From: Gp13-AA77 sp035949375
GTDB taxonomy: Bacteria > Acidobacteriota > Terriglobia > UBA7540
NCBI GenBank assembly: GCA_035949375.1
Contig: DASZIG010000049.1
Location: 124,001 to 188,000, forward strand
DNA: 64,000 nt
Direction of reading: 5' to 3'
Shown: in pieces, positions 36,264 through 45,276 of the stretch
Layout: each line of letters begins with the position of its first letter
Numbering within the stretch: position 1 is the first letter of the stretch
Position numbers and translations under genes: made by a program
Notes under the pieces: generated by a model
What the model saw: the letters and a program-made list of their open reading frames with translations, nothing else
Told to the model about the DNA's origin: nothing
Database searches by the model: none

Positions 36264-37325
36264 ATGAGCGCCGAATCACACAATCCGTCCGTACTGCAAT
36301 TGCTGCGCGGTCTACTGCGCAACTATCCCTTCGTCCTGAAGAATTTCAAGCACTATTTCCAGAACCTTTACCGGCGCTCCGTGCGGCGCACAAACGTGGT
36401 GGCGCCCTACGCCGCGGTCTTCTACGCCACGCACAAGTGCAACCTGGATTGCAGCTACTGCACGCAGAAGGAACCGGACGTTTTCAGCGACGAACTGCCG
36501 ACGCGGGAAACCCTCGACCTGTTGCGCATCATCCGGCGTGAGACGGACTCGATTCTCTTTACGGGCGGGGAGCCTCTCTTGCGGGCGGACATCGAGCAAC
36601 TGGCGGCAGCAGCGCGGCGCGACCTGAAGTTTCGCTCGGTGCTGCTCGTGACGAACGGCACCCTGCTGCACAAGCGGCAGGGCCTCTTCGACTCGCTGCA
36701 CGGGCTGATCGTAAGCCTCGACTCACTGACGCCGCTCGCGGGTGAGCCGGAATCCAAACCCGGCAACGTGGCGCGGGTGCTCGAGAACCTGCAACTGGCG
36801 CGCCGGCAGATGCCGAAGCCGGGCGACGTCACCATCAGCAGCGTCATCGAGGAATGGAACATCGGCGAGATCGAGCGCATCCTCGATTATTGTGGCGAGC
36901 AAGGTTTTGTTTTCGCTACCCAGAGCGCCCTAAACGAGAAGATGCCGAACCTGCGCCTGCTGCAGAATCCGCGCTACCGCGCCCTCGTCACAAAGATCAT
37001 CGAGCGCCGCCGCGCTAAGACACAGCCGATCAACGGCACGCCCAAAGTGCTGCGCACCGTGCTCGAGTTCGGCGACTTTCAGTGCTTCCCCACCATGTTT
37101 CCGCGCGTCTACCCGAACGGGGACGTCTTCTATCCGTGCGAGCCGCTGAAAAAGATAGGCGGCAACCTGCTGCGCGAAGGCTCGTTCCGCAAGGTTTTTG
37201 CGCGCGGGCGGAAACTCTACGGCGACATCCCCCAGTGCAAGGCCATCTGCCATCTGTTCGGCAACGTGATCTCATCGTATTACGTGAAGGATTTCTGGGG
37301 ACTGGCGGGCGACACGATTCGATGA
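36264..37325 (+). CDS. Radical SAM protein with C-terminal Cys-rich region
   Basis: 353 aa from the ATG at 36264 (a GTG two codons upstream is possible). The SAM [4Fe-4S] motif CNLDCSYC (C59, C63, C66) is followed by FTGGEPLLR, the GGEP motif that holds the SAM amino group, and VTNGTLL. The C-terminal part has five further Cys (FQCFP, YPCEP, QCKAICHLF), as in SPASM/twitch auxiliary cluster domains. It resembles peptide-modifying or lipid-modifying radical SAM enzymes, but the substrate is unknown. No small precursor peptide gene was found beside it. It probably has its own promoter. Confidence 0.85.
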   Translation: MSAESHNPSVLQLLRGLLRNYPFVLKNFKHYFQNLYRRSVRRTNVVAPYAAVFYATHKCNLDCSYCTQKEPDVFSDELPTRETLDLLRIIRRETDSILFTGGEPLLRADIEQLAAAARRDLKFRSVLLVTNGTLLHKRQGLFDSLHGLIVSLDSLTPLAGEPESKPGNVARVLENLQLARRQMPKPGDVTISSVIEEWNIGEIERILDYCGEQGFVFATQSALNEKMPNLRLLQNPRYRALVTKIIERRRAKTQPINGTPKVLRTVLEFGDFQCFPTMFPRVYPNGDVFYPCEPLKKIGGNLLREGSFRKVFARGRKLYGDIPQCKAICHLFGNVISSYYVKDFWGLAGDTIR

Positions 37326-37333
37326 GAGTGCTC

Positions 37334-37468
37334 TTCTCCGTGTCCTCTGTGCAGCGGCTCCGTGACCTCTGTGTTGAAGGCTCTTAGCAAGGCATCACCG
37401 GCCGCCTTCTTAACTGCGGAAGGCCTTTACCACAGGGATCATAGATCTGCGGCACGAGGACACGGAGA
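37334..37468. repeat. Interspersed inverted repeat (CCGTGTCCTCTGTG type)
   Basis: The left arm TTCTCCGTGTCCTCTGTGC and the right arm GGCACGAGGACACGGAGAA are imperfect inverse copies. Between them are further copies of CCGTGACCTCTGTG and CCACAGGGATCATAG. This is the same family as 2037-2121 and 38479-38565. It fills the gap before the hydrolase gene, whose start codon directly follows the right arm. Confidence 0.6.
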
Positions 37469-38440
37469 ATGCGAATGTTCAATAACACCGGGCATCGGAG
37501 TCTCTATAAAGCAGCACAGCGCTCGAGCCGGGCAGCGCTCGCGGTCATGGTGTGCGCGGCCGCTGCATTTTCGCAGCAGCCCGCGAGCCGTCCTTCCGCC
37601 GGAACGCCCGCGGGCCTGGTGGCGGAGCCTTACACGATTCCGCTCTGGGAGCACGGCGCCCCGGGGGCGCTTGGCCAGGCGCCGGAGGATCAGCCGACGC
37701 TCACGGTGTACCTGGCGGTTGACCCCAAGGCGACGGGTACGGCGGTGATCGTGGCTCCGGGCGGCAGTTACGGATTTCTGGCCGTCAATCACGAAGGACG
37801 CCAGCCGGCGAACTGGCTCAACGCGCTCGGCGTTACCGCGTTCGTGCTCCGCTACCGGTTGGGCCCGCGTTATCACCACCCTATCGAGCTTGGCGACGCC
37901 CAGCGCGCCATCCGCCTGGTGCGGGCGCGCGCGGCGGAGTTTGGCGTGCGTCCCGACCGCGTGGGCATCATGGGATTCTCGGCGGGCGGGCACCTGGCTT
38001 CGACCGCGGCCACGCACTTTGACGACGGCGACCCCGGCGCCGCCGATCCCGTCGATCGCGCCGGCTCGCGGCCCGACTTCGCCATCCTGATCTATCCAGT
38101 GATCGAGATGAGGCCGCCCTACGGGCACCAGGGGTCCGCGCACAACCTGCTCGGCGATCATCCGGACCCGGCGCTGCTCGACGAGCTTTCGAACGATCTC
38201 AAGGTCACGCCTCGCACGCCGCCCGCTTTTCTGTTCAGCACCAGCGAGGACGCGACCGTGCCGCCGGAGAACAGCGTCTTGTTTTACCTGGCGCTGCACA
38301 AGGCAGGCGTGCCAGCCGAATTGCACGTCTTCGAAAAGGGCCCGCACGGGGTGGGGCTGGATTTGAGCGACCCGTCGGACGGCATCTGGCCCACGCTGCT
38401 CGCGAACTGGCTGCGGGGCCGTGGGCTGCTGAGCCAGTGA
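37469..38440 (+). CDS. Secreted alpha/beta hydrolase (xylan esterase-like)
   Basis: 323 aa. Signal peptide through AALAVMVCAAAAFSQQ. The hydrolase domain has an oxyanion segment VIVAPGGSYGFLAVNHEGR, a nucleophile elbow IMGFSAGGHLAS (GFSAG, Ser in the usual GxSxG), an acid FSTSEDATVPPENS (Asp) and a base EKGPHGVGLDL (His). This is the BD-FAE/acetyl-xylan esterase or lipase-like pattern. It probably hydrolyses acetyl or feruloyl esters of plant polysaccharides in the periplasm or outside. The start is uncertain by two codons: ATG at 37469 or at 37475 in the same frame. Confidence 0.85.
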   Translation: MRMFNNTGHRSLYKAAQRSSRAALAVMVCAAAAFSQQPASRPSAGTPAGLVAEPYTIPLWEHGAPGALGQAPEDQPTLTVYLAVDPKATGTAVIVAPGGSYGFLAVNHEGRQPANWLNALGVTAFVLRYRLGPRYHHPIELGDAQRAIRLVRARAAEFGVRPDRVGIMGFSAGGHLASTAATHFDDGDPGAADPVDRAGSRPDFAILIYPVIEMRPPYGHQGSAHNLLGDHPDPALLDELSNDLKVTPRTPPAFLFSTSEDATVPPENSVLFYLALHKAGVPAELHVFEKGPHGVGLDLSDPSDGIWPTLLANWLRGRGLLSQ

Positions 38441-38478
38441 TGCGGCGAGACGCTTCGGTCCGGCGACGGGAACGCGAT

Positions 38479-38565
38479 CGGAACGATCTCAGCGACCTCT
38501 GCGTTGAGATTTTCTCTTGCCTGCCTGAGGTTAAGACTTTGACACAAGATCACGGAGGCGCGCAC
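38479..38565. repeat. Interspersed repeat, third copy of the CTCTG...CACGG family
   Basis: ATCTCAGCGACCTCTGCG and TTGAGATT on one side, and GATCACGGAGGCGCGCACAGAG on the other, lie between converging genes. It is less symmetric than the other copies. Confidence 0.4.
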
Positions 38566-38571
38566 AGAGCA

Positions 38572-39603
38572 CTAGGAAAGGGCTCCGATGATGGCCTGCG
38601 TGAATTCGCCGGTGGAAGCGGTGCCCCCCACATCGCGCGTGAGGTGGCGCCGCTCGGAGTAGATCCGATGAAGAGCGCGTTCGATGCGATTCGCCGGCTC
38701 CTCCTGGCCCAGGTGCCGGAGCATCAACACGGCGGAGAGCATAAGCGCGGTGGGATTCGCCTGCTTGCGGCCGGCAATGTCGGGAGCGCTGCCGTGCACG
38801 GCCTCGAAGAGCGCGCATTTTTCGCCGAGGTTGGCGCCGGGCACGAGCCCGAGGCCGCCGACCAGGCCGGCGGCAAGGTCCGAGATGATGTCGCCGTAAA
38901 GGTTCTCGAGCAACAGCACGTCGAACTGCTGGGGCCGCATCACCAGTTGCATGCAGCAGTTGTCGACGATCACTTCCCGATAGGTAATCTCCGGATATTC
39001 CTTCGATACCGTACGCAGGCATTCGAGAAAAAGGCCGTCGGAGAGCTTCATGATGTTGGCCTTGTGCACGCCCGTTACGAGCTTGCGTCCGAACTTGCGC
39101 GCGTACTCGAAGGCGAAGCGCGCGATCCGCGTGGAGGCGACGGCGGTGATGATCTTCAAGCTCTCGACCACCCCGGGCACCACCGTATGCTCCAGGCCGG
39201 CGTATAGGGACTCCGTGTTCTCGCGCACCACAATCAGGTCCACGTCGGGAAACGGCGTCACAATGCCGGGCAGCTTCTTGACCGGCCGGAAGTTGGCGTA
39301 AAGATCGAGGGCCTTGCGCAGGGCCACGTTGATGCTCGGATGGCCTTCGGCCACCGGCGTAGTGATTGGGCCCTTCAAGCCCACGCGAGTCTCGAGCAGG
39401 GAGCGCACCAAGGGATCCGCCTCGATGGCGTCGCGCGTTCGCCCGAGGATCGGCTGGGCCTTCAGCTCCACCCACTCAACAGCGGCGCCGGCAGCCTCCA
39501 GCAGATCCACCGTAGCGGCCGCCACTTCGGGGCCAATGCCGTCGCCGGGGATGAGTGTGACGCGGGGCTTTGAGACACTGCCGGAGCCAGATGATGAGGT
39601 CAT
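38572..39603 (-). CDS. Isocitrate/isopropylmalate dehydrogenase family protein, probably NAD-dependent isocitrate dehydrogenase
   Basis: 343 aa. Oxidative decarboxylation of a 2R,3S-hydroxy acid with NAD. Family motifs: LIPGDGIGPEV at the N-terminus, KGPITTPVAEGHPSINVALR (substrate Ser in the phosphate-binding loop region), DLYANFRPVKKLPG, VRENTESLYAGLEHT, VHKANIMKLSDGLFLE (catalytic Lys), LLLENLYGDIISDLAAGLVG (metal-binding Asp) and FEAVHGSAPDIAGRKQANPT (NAD site). The RENTESLYAGLEH loop favours isocitrate over isopropylmalate, but homoisocitrate or other substrates cannot be ruled out. It has its own transcript, divergent from the A-type carrier gene. Confidence 0.9.
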   Translation of the reverse strand: MTSSSGSGSVSKPRVTLIPGDGIGPEVAAATVDLLEAAGAAVEWVELKAQPILGRTRDAIEADPLVRSLLETRVGLKGPITTPVAEGHPSINVALRKALDLYANFRPVKKLPGIVTPFPDVDLIVVRENTESLYAGLEHTVVPGVVESLKIITAVASTRIARFAFEYARKFGRKLVTGVHKANIMKLSDGLFLECLRTVSKEYPEITYREVIVDNCCMQLVMRPQQFDVLLLENLYGDIISDLAAGLVGGLGLVPGANLGEKCALFEAVHGSAPDIAGRKQANPTALMLSAVLMLRHLGQEEPANRIERALHRIYSERRHLTRDVGGTASTGEFTQAIIGALS

Positions 39604-40125
39604 CCGGCTATTCTAGCATCGCGCATCATGAGCCTCCAGATAGCGGAAGGCGCTTCGCACGAGCCCCTGGGATGAAACTAACGGGATTGGCTGGGAGGAA
39701 GGTGGAACCCGGGGAGGCCCAGAGCCAGCGCAATCTTGGGCAACGCTGGCTCTGGTTGCCATCCCCGGCTCCTTCGCGGAGGGGGGACCGCGGCGCCCTC
39801 ATAAGCGCTAGGCGCTTTGAAGACGCACCGCCACTACTGCATTCGTCGCTCCAAACCAGAACTGACCCGAAGTCATTGAAACTGCTCGGAGCCGGCGAGA
39901 GTGGCGCTAAGAGCCCCAGTGTAAAATCTGCAGAAGAAAGGCTTCTTCGCGCAGATTTTCCATACCCGGCCTCTTTCGGCTGGGATTCGGAGACTGTTGC
40001 TCGGCTCCGCTTAGTTGCGAGGACGTGAGTGTCGGGGGCCTTGATCGGAGCTCACACTTTTGGTACCTTAGTCGTAGCTGGCATTTCGCTTGTCGAATGT
40101 GGGCCGGCATAAAGGAGCCGCAAAG
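39604..40125. ncRNA. Structured intergenic region, candidate small RNA
   Basis: 522 bp with no convincing ORF. It has two strong hairpins: CAGAGCCAGCG / CGCTGGCTCTG (11 bp, 39720-39754), and AAAATCTGC / GCAGATTTT (9 bp, with an inner AGAAG / CTTCT stem, 39923-39959). The second is terminator-like, and no gene upstream of it needs a terminator. A transcript from about 39660 to 39960 is one explanation. The known tmRNA, RNase P and SRP signatures were not seen. Confidence 0.3.
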
Positions 40126-40458
40126 ATGTCGACAAATTTGGAAATTACCCCTTACGCCGCTGAGAAGGTGAAGGAGATTATGGCGCAGCAGCAGCCGCTG
40201 CCGCTTGGGCTTAGGGTTTCGGTGGTGGGGGGTGGCTGTTCCGGGTTCTCTTACCAGATGAACTTCGAGAGCGAGACCAATCCCATCGACAAAGTCTTTG
40301 ATTTCGAAGGGCTCAAGGTGTTCGTCGATCAAGCTTCCCTGATGTATCTGAAGGGCACCAAGATCGACTTCGTAGAGACCCTCGAGGGTTCGGGGTTCAA
40401 ATTCGAGAACCCGAACGTAAAGTCCACTTGCGGATGTGGAAGTTCTTTCACGGTGTAA
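40126..40458 (+). CDS. A-type iron-sulfur carrier protein (IscA/ErpA family)
   Basis: 110 aa. Carries [Fe-S] clusters to apo-proteins. The start at 40126 has AAGGAG about 9 nt upstream; an in-frame GTG at 40090 is less good. The three cluster ligands are C38 in VVGGGCSGFSYQM and C102 and C104 in KSTCGCGSSFTV. The intermediate KVFVDQASLMYLKGTKIDFV is characteristic, and the ending CGCGSSF fits ErpA/IscA. It stands alone, with no isc or suf genes in the window. It faces away from the isocitrate dehydrogenase-type gene. Confidence 0.93.
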   Translation: MSTNLEITPYAAEKVKEIMAQQQPLPLGLRVSVVGGGCSGFSYQMNFESETNPIDKVFDFEGLKVFVDQASLMYLKGTKIDFVETLEGSGFKFENPNVKSTCGCGSSFTV

Positions 40459-40621
40459 CTCCCGTTTTCGACTGCCTGACCAGCCCCGGCGCCCTGTGGA
40501 AAAGCAGATGCCGGGGCTTGGCGTTTCTGGAGCCCTCTGTTCCAGGCTCATCTTTCAAACTCCCAAAATCGAAAATACTTACGCCGGGTTCGGGGTGGCG
40601 CGGCGCCATGCCTTGAGCCTG

Positions 40622-40627
40622 TATAAT
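40622..40627 (+). promoter_or_regulatory. Consensus -10 box for nadE
   Basis: TATAAT lies 13 nt before the nadE ATG (40641), so a transcript would have a leader of only about 7 nt. The -35 is poor and the Shine-Dalgarno is weak (AGGG), suggesting near-leaderless initiation. Confidence 0.4.
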
Positions 40628-40640
40628 CCATAGGGCTCGA

Positions 40641-42278
40641 ATGCGTATTGCTCTGGCGCAGGTCAACACGACGGTCGGCGACTTTGCCGGGAACGTGGAG
40701 CGCATCGCCCGTTTTGCCCGCGAGGGCGCGAGCCGGGGAGCGGACCTCGTTGTGTTCCCGGAGCTCGCGATCACGGGGTATCCTCCGCGCGACCTGGTTG
40801 AGGAACCGCACTTTGTCGAGCGCTCCGAGCGCGAGCTCGAGCGCCTGGCCGGCCTGGTGCCGGAAGTGCGGATCCTGGTGGGATACGTGCGGCGCTCGGG
40901 CGCGAGCCAGGGCAAGGCGGTGGCAGACTCCGCCGCGCTGCTCTACGGCGGCCGGCGCCTGCTGACCTACGACAAGGCCCTGCTGGCCTTTTACGACGTC
41001 TTTGACGAATCCCGCTACTTTGAACCCGGCAGCGCGCGGGCGTCCTTCGAACTCGAGGGCTCGCGGATGGCGGTGACCATCTGCGAAGACATTTGGAATG
41101 ACAAGGGCTTCTGGAAGAAGCACTTCTACGCCGCCAACCCCGTTGAAGACGCCGTGCACGCCGGGGCCGACGTGATTCTCAACATCGCCTCCTCGCCCTT
41201 CACCACCGAAAAGATCGATCTGCGCCGCCGGATGCTGCAAGCCATCGCAAAAGAGCGAGGTCTGCCCGTCGTTTACGTGAACCAGGTGGGCGGCAACGAC
41301 CAGTTGGTGTTTGACGGCTCCAGCATGGCCGTGGACGCGCGCGGCGAAGTGGTGGCGCGCGCGCGCAGCTTCGAAGAGGACCTGGTCCTGTTTGACGCGG
41401 ACGCCGGTGCGGGCGAAGTTCGGGCGGGGCCGGGTTCGGACGTCGAGGCCGTCTACTCGGCTCTCACGCTCGGCACGCGCGATTACGTATCCAAGTGCGG
41501 GTTCAGCAAGGCGCTGGTCGGGCTGAGCGGCGGCATTGATTCGGCGCTGGTGGCGACCATTGCCGCCGACGCCCTCGGGCCCGAGAACGTTCGCGGCGTC
41601 GGCATGCCGGGTCCCTACTCTTCCGAGGGCAGCGTGCGTGACGCCGAGGCCCTGGCCCGCAGCCTCGGGATCGACTTCCGCTTGATCCCGATCGGCGCAG
41701 CTTACGCCGCCTTCCAGCAGACGCTCGGTCCGGTTTTCGCGGGCCTGCCGGAAGATGTGACGGAAGAAAACCTTCAGGCGCGCATCCGGGGCAATATCCT
41801 GATGGCGCTGTCCAACAAGTTCGGGGCCTTGGTGCTGAGCACCGGCAACAAGAGCGAGCTTGCAGTGGGCTACTGCACGCTCTATGGCGACATGGCCGGC
41901 GGCCTGGCCGTGATCGCGGACGTGCCCAAGACGATGGTCTACGAGCTCGCGCGATTTGTGAATCGCGAGCGCGAGCGGATTCCGGTGGCCTCGCTTACCA
42001 AGCCGCCGTCGGCAGAGTTGCGTCCCAACCAGACCGACCAGGACTCGCTGCCGCCCTACGAGACGCTGGATGCGATTCTGCGGGCGTACATCGAAGAGCA
42101 CGAGTGCGCGGAGCAGATCGCAGCCCGGTTGGGCTTCGACGACGCCCTGGTGCGCGCCATCGTGCGAAAGGTCAACCGCGCGGAGTACAAACGCCAGCAG
42201 GCGGCACCGGTGTTGAAGGTTACGGCCAAAGCGTTTGGCATCGGACGGCGCTATCCCATAGCCAATCATTATGAGTGA
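40641..42278 (+). CDS. nadE: Glutamine-dependent NAD+ synthetase
   Basis: 545 aa, two-domain form. The N-terminal nitrilase domain releases ammonia from glutamine, with the triad E41 (VVFPELAITGYPP), K112 (LLTYDKALLAF) and C148 (VTICEDIWND). The C-terminal ATP pyrophosphatase domain has the P-loop GLSGGIDSALVA (residues 295-305), and LSTGNKSELAVGYCTLYGDM with KPPSAELRPNQTDQDSLPPY is family-specific. It converts deamido-NAD to NAD in the last step of synthesis. It is followed by a zinc-free reductase gene 40 bp downstream, which may be co-transcribed. Confidence 0.96.
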   Translation: MRIALAQVNTTVGDFAGNVERIARFAREGASRGADLVVFPELAITGYPPRDLVEEPHFVERSERELERLAGLVPEVRILVGYVRRSGASQGKAVADSAALLYGGRRLLTYDKALLAFYDVFDESRYFEPGSARASFELEGSRMAVTICEDIWNDKGFWKKHFYAANPVEDAVHAGADVILNIASSPFTTEKIDLRRRMLQAIAKERGLPVVYVNQVGGNDQLVFDGSSMAVDARGEVVARARSFEEDLVLFDADAGAGEVRAGPGSDVEAVYSALTLGTRDYVSKCGFSKALVGLSGGIDSALVATIAADALGPENVRGVGMPGPYSSEGSVRDAEALARSLGIDFRLIPIGAAYAAFQQTLGPVFAGLPEDVTEENLQARIRGNILMALSNKFGALVLSTGNKSELAVGYCTLYGDMAGGLAVIADVPKTMVYELARFVNRERERIPVASLTKPPSAELRPNQTDQDSLPPYETLDAILRAYIEEHECAEQIAARLGFDDALVRAIVRKVNRAEYKRQQAAPVLKVTAKAFGIGRRYPIANHYE

Positions 42279-42317
42279 CACCACCATGAGTGACACCGCC
42301 CCAGTCCGCTGAAGCAT

Positions 42318-43346
42318 ATGTCCGACGTCCCCGCGACCATGAAGGCCCTCGAAGTACGCGCTTATGGCGCGCGGCCTGAGAATCTGGCGCTGGCAGAGCG
42401 GCCTGTTCCCCGCCCCGGACCCGGCCAGGTTCTGGTGCGCATCGCGGCGGCGCCCGTCAATCCTTCCGACCTCATGTTCGTGCGCGGGCTTTATGGATTC
42501 AGAAAAGAGCTGCCCGCCATCCCGGGATTCGAAGGCAGCGGCACGGTGGTGGCGGCGGGCCGCGGACTGATGGCCCGGATTCTTCTTGGCCGCCGCGTCG
42601 CTTGCGCGGCTGTCGACCCCGGCAGCCCCGGGGGCACATGGGCCGAGTATCTCGTGACCTCGGCTCAAACGGTCGTGCCGCTCGGGCGATCTGTCGATCA
42701 GGAACAGGCTGCCATGATGCTTGTGAATCCGCTCAGCGCCTGGGCGATGATGGAGATCGCTCGCCAGGGGCGGCATCGCGCCGTCATCCAGACGGCTGCG
42801 GCGAGCGCGCTCGGACGCATGATCGTTCGCCTGGGGCGGCGCTTTTCACTGCCCGTGATCAACGTGGTGCGGCGGGACGAACAGGCAGAAGAGTTGCAGG
42901 CACTCGGCGCCGAGCACACGGTCGTGTCCACCGACGCAGCCTTCGACCGGCAACTGACCTTGATGGCGCGCCGCCTGCGAGCTACTCTGGCGTTCGACGC
43001 GGTGGCCGGCGACATCACTCGCCGCGTGCTCGACGCCATGCCGCGCGGCGGCCAGGCGTTGGTCTACGGCGGTCTCTCGCTCGAGGCCGCCCAGGTGAAT
43101 CCGGCGGCGTTGATCTTCGAAGGCAAGCGCGTGTGCGGCTTCTGGCTGAGCGAGTGGCTGCGCGGCAAGACGCTGCTCGATCGCTTTCTCCTGTCGAGGC
43201 AAGTTCAGGGTATGCTGGCAGGCGATCTTCAAAGCCACGTCCAGGCGCGGCTGCCGCTCGAGGCGGGCGCCCAGGCGCTCGAGCAATACGCACAGAATAT
43301 GGGCGCGGGCAAGGTACTGTTCGTGCCTTCGATGCGAGGGACGTAG
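42318..43346 (+). CDS. Zinc-free medium-chain reductase (quinone/enoyl-thioester type)
   Basis: 342 aa. GroES-like N-terminal domain: MKALEVRAYGARPENLALA, RPGPGQVLVRIAAAPVNPSD, IPGFEGSGTVVAAG. A cofactor-binding Rossmann segment follows (AVIQTAAASALGRMIVRLGR, NVVRRDEQAEEL). The zinc ligands of alcohol dehydrogenases are absent, which places it with quinone oxidoreductases or 2-enoyl thioester reductases. The latter is favoured by the LVNPLSAWAMM segment and the conserved GFWLSEW near the end. The cofactor is probably NADPH. It follows nadE; the short gap holds two copies of ATGAGTGACACC. Confidence 0.8.
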   Translation: MSDVPATMKALEVRAYGARPENLALAERPVPRPGPGQVLVRIAAAPVNPSDLMFVRGLYGFRKELPAIPGFEGSGTVVAAGRGLMARILLGRRVACAAVDPGSPGGTWAEYLVTSAQTVVPLGRSVDQEQAAMMLVNPLSAWAMMEIARQGRHRAVIQTAAASALGRMIVRLGRRFSLPVINVVRRDEQAEELQALGAEHTVVSTDAAFDRQLTLMARRLRATLAFDAVAGDITRRVLDAMPRGGQALVYGGLSLEAAQVNPAALIFEGKRVCGFWLSEWLRGKTLLDRFLLSRQVQGMLAGDLQSHVQARLPLEAGAQALEQYAQNMGAGKVLFVPSMRGT

Positions 43347-43467
43347 ATGAGAGCGATGTAGAGGGTGAACACCTTTGCCGAAGCATGCGTAGCATTGCGC
43401 TTGGCGGCGGAAGCTGTCAACCAAGCGCCGGGAAGATGACAACTGACGGATCGGCCGTTGTCTTAAA

Positions 43468-45246
43468 ATGCTTCAAGAAATTCACATCCAGAATTACGCC
43501 GTGATCGAAAGCCTGACGGTCGAGTTTCACCCGGGCTTCAGCGTACTCACAGGCGAAACCGGTTCCGGGAAATCCATCCTGGTGGACGCGCTGGATCTGG
43601 CGCTCGGTGGACGCGCTTCCCCGGACGTCATCCGCTCCGGGACCGCCCGCGCTACGGTGACCGCGGTATTCCGGGCCGAAGGCGGCGGCCGGCATGGCGC
43701 GAAGCCTCCATGGCGTGAGTGGCTTGAACATTACGGCGTCCGGGGCGAGGCCGAAACCGAGATCATCCTGCGGCGCGAGATCCAAGCCGGAGGACGCAGC
43801 CGTCTGCTCGTGAACGACGAGCCCGTCACGCTGGCGGCAGTCAAGGAACTGGCGCCAGTGCTGGTCGAAATCCACGGACAGGGCGAACACGCGTCGCTGC
43901 TCGAGCGCGAAGCGCAGCTTGATCTTCTCGACGCCTTTGCCCGCACCGCAGAACAAGGGGAACAGGTCGCCCACTTGCACGCCGAGCGCAGGGAACTCGA
44001 ACGCGAGTGGGCGAGCCTGAATCAGAGCGAGCAGGACCGGCTCCGGACTCTCGATTTGCTTCGCTTCCAGGTTGAGGAACTCGCCGCGGCGCGCCTTGAG
44101 CCGGGGGAAGACGAGCGCCTCGAGTCCGAACGCGCCGTGCTGCGTAATCTGGAGAAAGTCCGTGCCGCGGCGTCGGCTGCGCACGCCGCGCTCTACGACG
44201 AGGAAGGCTCGGCGCTGGCGCGCCTGGCGACTGCGGAACGGGCCCTCGATGACCTGGCGCGCTACGATCGCGCCCTTGAGCCGCACCGCGAGCCTTTGGC
44301 GGCCGCTCGCATGGCGCTGGACGATCTGGCGCGGGCGCTCGGCGACTACCTCGGCAGGCTCGAAGCCGACCCTGCGCGCCTGGATGAGGTCGAAGACCGC
44401 CTGGCCCTTTTCGACCGCCTGAAGCGCAAGTACGGAGGCACGGTGACCGAGATGCTGGCCTTCGGCGAGCGGGCCCGTGATGACCTGGCGCGGCTGGAAC
44501 ACGCCGACGAGCGCCGCGCTGAAGTGCGGCGTCAACTCGAGGCGGCGGCGGGCGCGTATGGCGCCGCGGCTGAATCGCTCTCCCGTGAGCGTCGCGAGGC
44601 CGCCTCCCGCCTCGCCAAAGAACTTCATCGCGAACTGGCCCAGCTCGGCATGGAGAAGGCGCGCTTCGAGGTGGGCTTCGAAGACGGGGCATCCGGCCAC
44701 GCCGCCCTCGAAGGCGGCACACGCGCACCGGGTGGCGAAGAGGAAGCAGCGCCCCTGGCGGGTGGACCCAAAGGAATCGACCGCATTACCTTCCTGGTTT
44801 CGCCGAACCCGGGCGAGGAGCTGCGCGCGCTCGATCGCGTGGCTTCGGGCGGAGAGGTCTCGCGCCTGATGCTGGGGCTGAAAACCGTGATCGCCGGGGC
44901 CATGGCACGCGAGAGCGACCGCAAGGCACGCACGCTGGTGTTCGACGAAGTGGACGCGGGGATCGGCGGCCATGTAGCCGAGTGCGTGGGCGAGCGACTG
45001 AAGCGCCTGGCGAAGGGCAATCAGGTGCTCGCCGTAACCCACCTTCCGCAGATCGCGTGCTTCGCAGACCACCACTACTACGTGGAGAAAATCGAACGAG
45101 GGGGGCGGACCTTCGCAGACGTTCAGGTTCTCGGAAGCGAACGGGAGCGCGCCGCCGAACTGGCGCGCATGCTCTCCGGACGCCAGATTACGGCGGCGGT
45201 ACTCGAGCACGCCGCCGCCATGTTGAAACAAGGCTCTCGCCGGTGA
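43468..45246 (+). CDS. recN: DNA repair protein RecN
   Basis: 592 aa. SMC-like ATPase acting early in double-strand-break repair. Walker A GETGSGKSILVDALDLALGG at residues 29-48 and the N-terminal LQEIHIQNYAVIESL are diagnostic. Long Arg/Glu-rich coiled coils span about 160-410. The C-terminal half has the SMC signature region LRALDRVASGGEVSRLMLGL, Walker B ARTLVFDEVDAGIGGHVAE and the H-loop VLAVTHLPQIACFADHHYYV. No Shine-Dalgarno is evident before the ATG. It converges with the DsbA-like gene. Confidence 0.93.
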   Translation: MLQEIHIQNYAVIESLTVEFHPGFSVLTGETGSGKSILVDALDLALGGRASPDVIRSGTARATVTAVFRAEGGGRHGAKPPWREWLEHYGVRGEAETEIILRREIQAGGRSRLLVNDEPVTLAAVKELAPVLVEIHGQGEHASLLEREAQLDLLDAFARTAEQGEQVAHLHAERRELEREWASLNQSEQDRLRTLDLLRFQVEELAAARLEPGEDERLESERAVLRNLEKVRAAASAAHAALYDEEGSALARLATAERALDDLARYDRALEPHREPLAAARMALDDLARALGDYLGRLEADPARLDEVEDRLALFDRLKRKYGGTVTEMLAFGERARDDLARLEHADERRAEVRRQLEAAAGAYGAAAESLSRERREAASRLAKELHRELAQLGMEKARFEVGFEDGASGHAALEGGTRAPGGEEEAAPLAGGPKGIDRITFLVSPNPGEELRALDRVASGGEVSRLMLGLKTVIAGAMARESDRKARTLVFDEVDAGIGGHVAECVGERLKRLAKGNQVLAVTHLPQIACFADHHYYVEKIERGGRTFADVQVLGSERERAAELARMLSGRQITAAVLEHAAAMLKQGSRR

Positions 45247-45276
45247 GCGTCCACCGAAGCGGTCCGAGGAAGGGAT

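Noticed and set aside
40548..42776. A 742-codon minus-strand open frame antisense to nadE
   Set aside because: Its translation is rich in Arg/His/Gly with no family resemblance; it shadows nadE.
43417..45231. A 604-codon minus-strand open frame antisense to recN
   Set aside because: It shadows recN; no known domain is visible and its start region lies in recN's leader.
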